From the NCBI GenBank assembly GCA_005406025.1, contig BGZK01000999.1:1-64000 (forward strand): DNA of 64,000 nt, read 5' to 3'. How positions within the stretch are numbered: position 1 is the stretch's first letter; each line of letters begins with the position of its first letter. Below are positions 55,830-64,000 of the stretch, piece by piece. A program made the translations under genes and the position numbers. Origin of the DNA: Eumeta japonica. Its lineage: Eukaryota; Arthropoda; Insecta; Lepidoptera; Psychidae. The notes beneath the pieces were generated by a model. The model was not told where the DNA came from. It worked only from the letters and a program-made list of their open reading frames with translations, and searched no databases.

Positions 55830-56130
55830 AGCGAAAATAGAGTGCTGATAGAGGGCGGTCCGCGAGCCGGCGGAGAGTTGGGGCATAATGGTGCACAGTT
55901 TGGCAAACCGCGGCCGGCGCGCGATCGCCGCCCTCATGGTCGCCCTACTAACTACGAAACCCCCCCTCCCCACAGCCTTCGACCCCGCCATCAGGAGCGC
56001 CAACAGACGAGTGAACGACTGCGATAAACGCTGGCTAGTTTATTAGACGACGCAGACTCGGAGACCGATCGATGTAAAAGCGGGAAGGTCAAAGTAGCCG
56101 TAATGGTCGGCCCGTTCGGGCAACCTTTAT
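55830..56130. promoter_or_regulatory. CpG-rich island 14
   Basis: A GC-rich tract ('gcggccggcgcgcgatcgcc' near 55,911) is followed by 'gaaggtcaaagtagccgtaa' (56,083), which includes a nuclear-receptor-type AGGTCA half site. Open frames on both strands have no domain. Confidence 0.35.
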
Positions 56131-57399
56131 TACGGATTCTAATAAACGTGTGTGTATGTACATTATATACGTGGTACTCATAGGTTTATACGTGACAATT
56201 GTACAATTTCCTTGTTGCGGTAATCTGCCTTAAGTGAGCAATATTCTATTTGAGTCAATCGATTCGTTTAAAGGTTATTTGAAAAGAAAAGAAATAAGTA
56301 TTATAAATATTTTTTGAAAATATCTAACATTTTTCCATAAAGTGTAATATTTCTTCGAAAAATATTTGCAATTTTTCACTTACTTTATTCTATGGAATCT
56401 ACGGCGTTTGCAGAGATTTTATGAGAAATTGAAGTGGTTGGAAGAGCTGGGATCATCTACAACATTTAAAATAACGTATTTCGTGAGAATATACTAAAGA
56501 TTTTATGGGTCGTTTATAAAAACAAGTAACAATTACGGAAGATCATGTTTTATGTTAATACATTAGACACTTGCGAGGATAGTGCGCCGCAAAGCAATAG
56601 AGCGTTTGTTTTATTTGTTGAGAAATAAAACTTTATTAGCGGAAGCTGTTTTGGCTACCTACATACCTACTACTACCTACCTACCTACACTACTACTACC
56701 TAATGCGAACTTTGGGAGCTGACAAACGCGCGAACGTGTCCTTAAGGGTTATATCGGTTGGCCCTGTACTTAAAAATAAAATTGTTATATCGTCAATGAG
56801 GTTTCAATATATTCTAGGATACAATATTTAGACTACATAAACACATTGGATTACAAATTAAATAATATAGTCATAAGGTATAACTGATTAGTAAAAAAGT
56901 ATACAAAAAAATGGTCAAGAGCTTATCCACCGGGCTCAGTGTGAGATTCTTAAGCCTATTACTGTAAAGAAAAACATTACAGATGAAAAAAACTACGTTA
57001 TTCCACCTTTTTTCATAGAATAGGTATCTATTCCCGTATAGAATAGATACCTATTCTGTACGGGAAACTTGCAAAAAAGTGCACTAAGTTGCCTATCACT
57101 AGAGAAACAAGTACGTGCGGTGACAATTACACTTAAGATAGTGATAATTAAGTGCACCAGCAAAAGAGTGTATTTTCATGGCACTTGTACGTCCTATTGC
57201 AAAGAATCCTAGTTCTTGGCCAATAACTGAAAATCTGTATATCCGATCGTGTTCAAAATAATTTTCTTTGAAATTGTTTATTGACAGTAACTATTGTATT
57301 TTTTTTCATGTTTTTCGACATGCGGTTTGAAAAATAAAAGTGAAGGGGCAGAATTTCTTCTAATTTCGGAGTGATTATTTCCGAAAATATACGGTTTTA
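56131..57399. other. AT-rich DNA with a CTAC microsatellite and a perfect hairpin
   Basis: An interrupted (CTAC)n/(TAC)n tract lies at about 56,655-56,703. At 57,017-57,057, arms 'agaataggtatctattc' and its complement pair perfectly (17 bp) around a 7-nt loop. No gene is present. Confidence 0.6.
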
Positions 57400-58075
57400 A
57401 AAGATTAGAAAAGTGATTAACCCTATAGGCCAACCCTGAAAATTCCCGCTATTTTCGAGATCGAAACATTCTAAAACATCCAGGATTTAATGTGATTTTC
57501 TCAGTAAAAAAAATTGAAAATGCGAATTTGATTCGATACACAGTTTCAGATTTTTTTAAGAGAAGATTTTTTTTTTATTTTTTGGTTTTGATATCTCTTG
57601 AACATATTAATCGATTTTGATTGAACTACTGACAATCAACGCAGATTTTTAAGTTCTATGAAAGAATTCAGAACATGCATTTAATTAGGTATAAAATTTA
57701 TGAGTATTTGGAAAAAATCACTTTTTCCGATTTTTATCGTTCACGATATCTCACAAACAAATGAACCGATTTTGACCGGCCCGGTGGTGGTCAACGCGGG
57801 TTGTTATATTGTATAAAAGTACTCAGAACCTGCTTTTAACTGAGTACAAAATTTCGGAATATTTTGAAAAATCACTTTTTGCAATTTTTTTCGTTCACGA
57901 AAAAATGCATCCACGCACGCACGCACGCACACGTACACGCACGAACTCAGGCATGTACGCACGCACGCACGCACAGATACACACACACATACAGATACCA
58001 TCGTAAAATTGTCAGGAGAGCTTTATAAGACCTCAAAACGTCAAATCTAATTAAAACTCGATTTTCGAAAAACGG
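57400..58075 (-). repeat. Microsatellite-cored repeat, copy 2 (inverted)
   Basis: On the minus strand it follows the order of copy 1: a leader containing 'aaaatcgagttttaattaga' (about 58,048-58,067), a TG/CG-rich core (complement of 'cacgcacgcacgcacgcac', 57,913-57,995), degenerate units, and the end block 'gaaaatagcgggaattttca' with 'ggttggcctatagggttaat' (57,418-57,460). The 'ataactttt' block after the core is missing in this copy. Confidence 0.75.
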
Positions 58076-58095
58076 GTTGAAACCAATAATGATGC

Positions 58096-58134
58096 GCTCA
58101 GGGATGCACACGTGTATGGTGTGCATCCCTGAGC
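58096..58134. repeat. Perfect 16-bp hairpin
   Basis: Arms 'gctcagggatgcacac' (58,096-58,111) and 'gtgtgcatccctgagc' (58,119-58,134) pair without mismatch around a 7-nt loop, about 20 bp beyond the microsatellite-cored repeat. Stem length is short for an animal pre-miRNA. A repair scar or element end is more likely. Confidence 0.8.
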
Positions 58135-58589
58135 CCAATATTGAGTGCGATTATTTATTTTTATTATGTGATCTAACTACCAAACTGAGTAGCGCCTAAT
58201 AAACAAAAAAATGGTGGAATTTAGGTTACAAAAATGCCACATCCCTATATATAGAATATCAACAGTAATCATGATCTACATTGTGGGTCTCTGTTTCCGT
58301 AATTGAGCAAAAAGGGGTTTACAGTTTGCTTGTCGACTTGTCGTCTGCTGCTGGACGTCATCCTGTCCACTGACCACACTTCACTTCTTCTTCTTCTGAC
58401 ACTTCTGTCCACTGACTGTCGTCTGTGTAGACAGAGCATCGAATCGGTCGACAAGTAGCTTTCACTGGCATCAATTCGAAGACGCGGTATGCGATTTGTA
58501 GTCATGGCGTCATTTAAAATTTCATCAGAGTTAAGTGCACGACCTGTGTAACGTTCGAATCGGATTTCGTTTGTTATTTTGTAAATCGC
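58135..58589. other. Non-coding DNA
   Basis: A CTT-rich stretch with 'cttcttcttcttctgac' near 58,385 is the only feature. The 78-codon minus-strand frame across it is Arg/Ser-rich and has no domain. Confidence 0.4.
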
Positions 58590-58915
58590 GTTACCGAATT
58601 AAACGAAGGCGGCGGGGGCGCGCCGCCTTATCCCGTGCAAATAGCGCGCCGCCCTCACTGATAAGCGCCGCAGGTTTAAGCAATTTATGTCCCAACAAAA
58701 TTATGCAAATGACCAGTTTTATACTAAACCCGCGGCGGGCGGCGGCGGTGGGCCGGCGGACGCGCGGAACCGCTGTTAAACTCATTATTTTGATAAATCG
58801 GTCGCGATTTAAATTTCACGGTGACGCTTATTCAAATCGCGCGCCGGCCACTCGAGCGCCCCCGCACCCCGCCCGCCCGCCCTCCCCGACGCCCGACCAC
58901 ATCAAATTATACTAA
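58590..58915. promoter_or_regulatory. CpG-rich island 15 with AT cores
   Basis: GC-rich blocks ('cgggcggcggcggtgggccg' near 58,736) enclose AT cores 'caaaattatgcaaatgacca' (58,695; contains an octamer-type ATGCAAAT) and 'tcattattttgataaatc' (58,782). The 126-codon plus-strand frame (58,535-58,915) is Arg/Ala/Pro-rich without a domain. Pairing of GC frame and homeodomain/POU-type cores makes it a good enhancer candidate, by inference. Confidence 0.4.
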
Positions 58916-60409
58916 TAATTTCTTTTTCATGAGGAAGAAGCTTGCTGTTCTCGGCGCTCCTAATAAAAAATAATGAACCGAAACCGCCACGACGACGTAA
59001 TGTACTCGTGCGCCGCCATTCGCTCACTTTCTACCTAACTTGTATATTATACTACTTGGCACAAACTTTCGGAACCATTTTTTATCATGAATATTTGTAT
59101 CGTATTTATGAAAATATTAGCCGTTTCCCGGCCGTTCCGCCGGCGTAAATTAAAATTCGGCTATGGCTGTTACATTTTATGATTTATATTTGCTCGCTGT
59201 TATCGATTACCATTTTTCTTGTATTCATATATTTTTTTTGCCTTTACTTTATTAATAAGAGGGTTGGCATGGTAATCGCGAAAGAAAATGAATTTATCAA
59301 AACAGGGTGAAGTTAAGAAAGACATTTTACACGTATGTATTTCCTTTTGACGAATGTTGTTTTTTATCAGTCAAAATTTGACAGGTTTTGAGTTTCCATG
59401 TAGTCTTCGCTATAAGCTATGTTTCTATAACCCTTATTTTTCAATAGGCAGTTTCGAAAATAAAGGAAATACTCGTTTTTCGTGTATTTTTCTTTTACGT
59501 TCCTCAAACTATGATTTTTGTTATACATCGCTACTCTTCTATTATACATGATAATCTTTTGTTGTTATACATCGCTCTGGAAAGTTTAAATCCAAGCGGA
59601 CAACTATAGCCCGATTGTTCCTTAACGTCATTGTATTCTTTTAATATTAACACTGTTATCATTCACTATCTACAACACCTGGTGTTTCAATAAATATCTG
59701 CAAACTTTTTGACAACGAACCGCAAAGAGATTGAGTTACGCGGAAAATATTGTTTGTCGAAGCTATTTTTTTACACAAAAATATAAATCTTTCGATTTCT
59801 AAATTATTTTAAAATTGAAATACATGATAGTTTTTGAGAGTAGTTGTCCGACAATTTCACTTAACTTGGCCTTACTCTTTGGTTATTCAAAACTTAGATG
59901 TTAACTTTTCCGACTCTTTTAGATAAACACTAAGTCAGCTTTAAACTTTAAAGAAAATTAGTAAGAAAAATTGCTTAGATTAAAATTCGTCAAAGAAAAA
60001 ACTAAACAAATGATTAGCAGTGACAATTATAGATATTTGAGTCAACGTATACATGAAACAGCTAAATCTTATATACGCTTCAGATATTACTTACATTATA
60101 AAAAAGATTACTTAATAAAGTAGTTCTATCGTGAGTCATCGTTGAACCTTTTTTGACCATGTTAGATGTCAAACTAAGAAAAAGTTACTTAATAAGTCTG
60201 CGTGTTACCGCAGGTCGTACATTTGGCCACTAGATATCCAAGTAGTTTAATTGAATTAATTACCAAGTGTTGGAGAAGAAAATCAACTACTGGACAACTT
60301 AAGTGGCCATTTAAAGGTAGGCTGTTATCACTTTGCCATCATTTTCGTGTATAACCAAGTAAAATATATACAGTATAGAAATTGTAATTGCAAATGTTTG
60401 CTTTCAAAC
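58916..60409. other. AT-rich non-coding DNA
   Basis: Short open frames at 58,942-59,148 and 59,354-59,551 show no motif. No repeat boundary is seen. Confidence 0.45.
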
Positions 60410-61560
60410 TTTATTTATTTATACGTAAAATCCACCCGCCTGTTTTTTTTTTGAAGTAATTTTCAGAGCGTTTTCTGTACCGGTCTCGGAACGCGCTAAG
60501 AACATTATCTATTATTTCAATAAATATACGCTTGTAGTGACATCGATGTTATCTACATTTCATTTTCTTTTAGGCTGGCTAGACGCTATATCAGAAGTTT
60601 TTTCTGAAATATTTCGTAAAAAAAATATTTGTTTCTGCGAAAATGTCATGGAAAAAATCTAAATAAAAAGGTAAAATCCAATTATGCAAGAGGAACGTTA
60701 TTTGAGTCAAGATATCATCGTCCCATTTGTCGAAATTCTCAGTTATTTCGTCGAAAAAACCAATCAGGTTTAAAATTCCTTTAGACATTGCATTTGCAAC
60801 ACGCAAATTGTAAGATCAACGTGTTTCGACGACGCGGAGTATTGTGAGGAATTGTCCTTAAAGAGCTAATTTTCGCGCTAACATGAAAAAAAAATCGATA
60901 TCCTTTTATTAATACTGAAAAATCGCTTAGTTTCGCTGATGTGTTGACATAATTCATAAAGAATCAGATTTAAAATATGAGCAGAACACCGAACACTTTT
61001 AGTTCTTTAACTTCCATTTGGATATCGTTTTGTTCGGAAGACAGAACTGCTGTGCCGTCACGTGTTTGAGTTATTATTTTGAATAAACAATTGGATAAAC
61101 AACATATTTTCGAAGATACACAAAAAGTGCTGAACTCAGTGAAATAACTATGCGATTCAAACTGACATCCACGTATTTTACAAACAGGTCGACTACTTTG
61201 GAATTTACAAAATAGCGCACTTTAACAACGAGCCGTTTCCTTCCGCTAATATCCGACGTTTCATCTACAATAATCTCAATAAAATCAGTATCTTTTATTT
61301 TTATTTTAATTATGTTATGTATCAGCGAGGCAATACTAGAAATTAAATCGCTTTGAATTCTACTGGATTATCCCGTAAAAGCCTGAGTGAAAGTTTGTAA
61401 ATGGTTTACCAAAATACCATTATATTCAAACAATAAATCTACAATTTCTAAATAATTTTCTTTATTTAACAATTTCTAAATAATTTTCTTTATTTAAGAT
61501 AGTTTCAGCGTGTCCTCAGAAAAATAATTTATGTTTACTCAAAAGCATTCTGTATAGATT
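60410..61560 (-). pseudogene. hAT-superfamily transposase remnant (ZMYM/KIAA1586-like)
   Basis: Reading leftward on the minus strand, 'ENYLEIVDLLFEYNGILVNH' (about 61,410-61,470) precedes 'RIQSDLISSIASLI' (about 61,330-61,375). 'FIEIIVDETSDISGRKRLVV' (about 61,230-61,290) then carries the first catalytic Asp of the hAT RNase-H fold (D-E-T-x-D). Later blocks are 'GFFDEITENFDKWDDDILTQ' (about 60,700-60,765), 'DFFHDIFAETNIFFTKYFRK' and 'YKRIFIEIIDNVLSAFRDRY' (about 60,480-60,540). These match the order in hAT transposases with DUF4371-like regions. A 28-bp tandem duplication (61,443-61,498) shifts the frame. No BED finger or hAT dimerisation C-terminus was found. Confidence 0.8.
61443..61498. 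repeat. 28-bp tandem duplication in the hAT remnant
   Basis: 'aatttctaaataattttctt' plus 8 more bases occurs twice head to tail with one final-base difference. Because 28 is not a multiple of three, it disrupts the transposase frame. Confidence 0.9.
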
Positions 61561-62399
61561 AAATGCTTAAAAATATTACGATTTCTATCTACTTTGAATT
61601 GTGTTTCTGAATGTCTAATTTATATTGGCTACAGAAAACTTGTTTCGATGCGAGTTTTAGAAAAAGTATGTTATTTTAAGCGACTCTATCAGAAGTTAAT
61701 AATTGCAACTCTCATTTGCAATTGTTAACTGCTAACTTTTAAGGTAAAAACCTAAACGAAACGAATAAAAAAAAATAAATTGATATTTTCCCTGTACGTA
61801 TAAAAACTATGTCATTAAATAAATTTAAAATTATTATTAAACAATTATTAAGTAAAAAGAATATTTCTAAATGTTAGAATATATTAACGACAAATATCGA
61901 CAGATATAGTTAGCTCGGCTTTTTGTCGAGTTGCTTCTTTTTGTGATGGTTTTAGTCTATATCGTAACATTACAAAAGAGCTACCATTAAATTTTTTATT
62001 CGTTCTCCTCGAGGAAAAACTGCGTTCCGTACGAGTGGTAAATGCATAATGTAATTGAAGTATTTCGGCGAGCGGCACCGAAGGAGAAAATGCGATTCGT
62101 AAACGTGAACAGTAGGATTTAACATTTTAAATGATAGACAATGTCTATATATTATCTGTCAATCTTAAGCTTAATTTAGCAATTAACGCTTTATTTTTTG
62201 GGGTAACACGCCTTTTTTAGTATTATAATTGTATAACATATAATAGATAAATATTTTTGAATTTAGATGCGTAGAAAATAATTCAAATTGTAATATTTGT
62301 GGGCTGAGCGTTATATTTTCTACTAGCTAGTCAGGGAAAATTTGTGGTAATGCTTATGCATTTTCTGTTTAGACCATTTTTCAAGTGGTGCTCGAATGT
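61561..62399. other. AT-rich non-coding DNA
   Basis: No gene is supported. A minus-strand 64-codon frame (61,884-62,078) has no motif. Confidence 0.45.
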
Positions 62400-62940
62400 C
62401 TCTCTCTCTCTCTCTCTATACATATGTGTGCGTGCATGCGTGCGGGTGCGTATGTGTGTACGTGCGTGCATGCGCGCGTGCTTGTATGTTGGTGGGTGGG
62501 TACCTGCGTGTGCACGTGTGTGTGTGAGTAAACCTCTCATAACTTTTGAACGGATTAACCGATTGATATGCTGTTTATGATATTTGAAAAGAGACCGTCC
62601 ATCTCAGACTTCTGGAAACATTAATTTAATGCCGAATAGTATTTTGAGGAATCTTAAAAATTTAAAAATTTTTTTAGACTACTCCATCGATCTATATTAA
62701 AATCTAATAGTCTCTTTTTCCAAAACAGTTGCATTAGCTGCCTGCAGCTGCATGCTGCATACAGCACCGAAGAACGGTTAATCTGTTCAAGAAGATATGT
62801 GTGGAGAAGTATTTTTAAAAAGTGTTTTATTATAATATTTTGGAAAATCTCTACCGATAAACTTTAAAATCTATCCAGTTGTATTCCTTAGAAAACAATG
62901 TTGATCTAGGTTAGTAGTTTTTTTGTAAATATTATACCGA
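62400..62940 (+). repeat. Microsatellite-cored repeat, copy 3
   Basis: A (TC)n run (62,400-62,418) is followed by a GT/GC-rich core to about 62,528, then 'taaacctctcataacttttg' and 'aacggattaaccgatt', as in copy 1. Degenerate units follow ('gaaaatctctaccgataaac', 'tagaaaacaatgttgat'). The open frames on both strands at 62,331-62,580 are translations of the microsatellite. Confidence 0.75.
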
Positions 62941-62984
62941 TTAATATATAGATCTAACTAGCTAAGGAAAGGAAAACAAAATAA

Positions 62985-63990
62985 AAATGACAGCAGACTT
63001 CCAAGATTTGCTCAATGAAGATTTCGGGGAATTTTATGATAATCATGAAATATTGGTTGCTTTGAAGAACTGGTGTGAATAATAGAAAAAACAGACTTAA
63101 GTCTGTTTACGGCGGGCCCAGCTAAATTATTTTTGAAAACTACTAACACTTCCATAATTAAATATGAAGTAAGTATAAAGGAGTTGAAGGAAGAATTTAA
63201 GTGAGAAACAAATTATGCACAACTATTGTTAATACTAAACAAGAAGACGCCGACCTAGCAGAATATTTGTATAAAGTAAAAGTGAAAATTATTGAAGAAA
63301 ACACAATTTTATCATGACGTTTATTGGCCGATTAAAAGAAAATGTCAAATCAATATTTATAGCGTGATGTAAGGCCGTCCCAAGAAGCAAGAACAAAGGA
63401 ATCTCGACCGTACTGATTTTACGACCGCGGCGACAGGCGACGGTATACCACCAAGGCATGATGATTGGCGCGGACCCGACCCCGGCGAAACGCTATCTCA
63501 ACCACACCGAGTTTTGTGTGATGTCATCAGGGAAACGCGAGGCGGCAGCGGCTGTGAATCAGCTACGAGGTGGGGAACCGCTGTCCGATAAACCCAGCCG
63601 CCAATCCCTCAGGGGCAGCAGGTACGTAAAGGTTACGCTGAAAGAAGGTAATTTGTGCGTTTTGTTAGATTCTTGTGCTGATGTGAGCTGCATCAACGCG
63701 AATATTGTAGACGTTAATAATATTTGTGAACTGTCATATAGTGTTGAAATTAGTTACATTTAATTTTGCGGCTGGACTTTATGAGGTAAAATGAAGTTAT
63801 ATTAGATTATAATAAAAATAAACTTATTTTCAGTAAGAAAGGATTGCATGTACCGTTTATGTCTCATACGTCGGCGCGCACCGAGTAAAAATTAGAGTCA
63901 GCCGTGATGATATATTTCGAGGAATGGGTCGATAAAAACGAAGAATATTTACCGGTATGCAACTTTGCATAAGGTGGAAAATAAATTTGA
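62985..63990 (+). mobile_element. Gypsy-like LTR retrotransposon gag-protease remnant near the right edge
   Basis: A gag-like start at 62,988 is followed by broken helical segments and then a protease-like frame. The relic continues toward the window edge without a recognisable RT. It is separate from the Gypsy remnant at 41.8-45.7 kb, and no LTR was identified. Confidence 0.5.
62988..63763 (+). pseudogene. Gag and aspartic-protease-like remnant
   Basis: The first frame starts MTADFQDLLNEDFGEFYDNH and stops after about 30 codons. 'KELKEEF' (63,179) and 'AEYLYKVKVKIIEEN' (about 63,258-63,302) look like gag helices. An open 101-codon frame from the ATG at 63,458 contains 'CVLLDSCADVSCI' (about 63,656-63,695), which fits a retroviral-type protease active site (normally D-S/T-G-A) with Gly changed to Cys. 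It lacks the second conserved region, so the protease is incomplete. The assignment rests on this short motif and gag-like context. Confidence 0.5.
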
Positions 63991-64000
63991 AGGAAAATAA

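Noticed and set aside
57809..58006. His/Thr/Arg-rich frame as a coding gene
   Set aside because: The repeated HARTRTR-type product comes from the ACGC microsatellite. The same happens at 15,698 and 37,651.
58096..58134. microRNA precursor
   Set aside because: The stem is only 16 bp with a 7-nt loop, shorter than an animal pre-miRNA, and the arms match no conserved insect miRNA seed I know.
62344..62580. 78-codon frame rich in Cys/Val/Arg as a peptide gene
   Set aside because: It is a direct translation of the (TC)n and GT/GC microsatellite and the repeat next to it.

Overview
The window looks like about 64 kb of insect nuclear DNA, most probably from a moth or butterfly. It is strongly AT-rich and broken by short, sharply bounded CpG-rich islands. 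I found no continuous host protein-coding gene, rRNA, true tRNA or recognisable conserved microRNA. The Lepidoptera call rests on repeat content: tail sequences of the type 'gcccgcgacttcgtccgcgtg' (29,463) and 'cgggcgggtgacagctagt' (23,980), the 'cagtagtttgggctgtgcg' tail (15,189), tRNA-like SINE heads, and Jockey, R1, Penelope-like, Gypsy, probable BEL/Pao, mariner and hAT remnants in one short span. No species can be named.

Layout. 1-6,660 is AT-rich DNA with CpG islands. 6,930-16,560 is a repeat block: two foldback (MITE-like) elements, a long decayed Jockey LINE, a microsatellite-cored repeat with degenerate units, a near full-length mariner, and an R1-clade LINE 3' end. 18,313-20,083 is a composite of inverted Penelope-like element (PLE) ends, a half mariner and an intact GIY-YIG endonuclease ORF. 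22,560-31,540 holds an island, SINE pieces and a probable BEL/Pao gag. 31,540-41,750 is mostly AT-rich DNA with a 15-bp minisatellite, a SINE, and a short PLE copy flanked by a 13-bp target-site duplication. 41,756-45,690 is a Gypsy pol remnant split by a mariner. 48,164-51,713 is a large foldback element made of about 20 units of a ~149-bp satellite in two opposed blocks. The right third carries more CpG islands, another mariner, an inverted copy of the microsatellite-cored repeat, a hAT transposase remnant (60,415-61,560), a third microsatellite-cored copy, and a Gypsy-like gag-protease remnant running toward the right edge.

Reading. The protein-like open frames are almost all relics of mobile elements, most with stops or frameshifts. 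The only intact domain-level ORF is the PLE GIY-YIG endonuclease, and it is cut off at its N-terminus. The CpG islands with AT-rich cores resemble regulatory DNA of a gene desert or a very long intron, but that is inference from composition only. The strongest candidate for something undescribed is the 3.5-kb foldback element. Its satellite unit is close to nucleosome length and carries two adjacent palindromes, one of which fits the p53-family half-site consensus.
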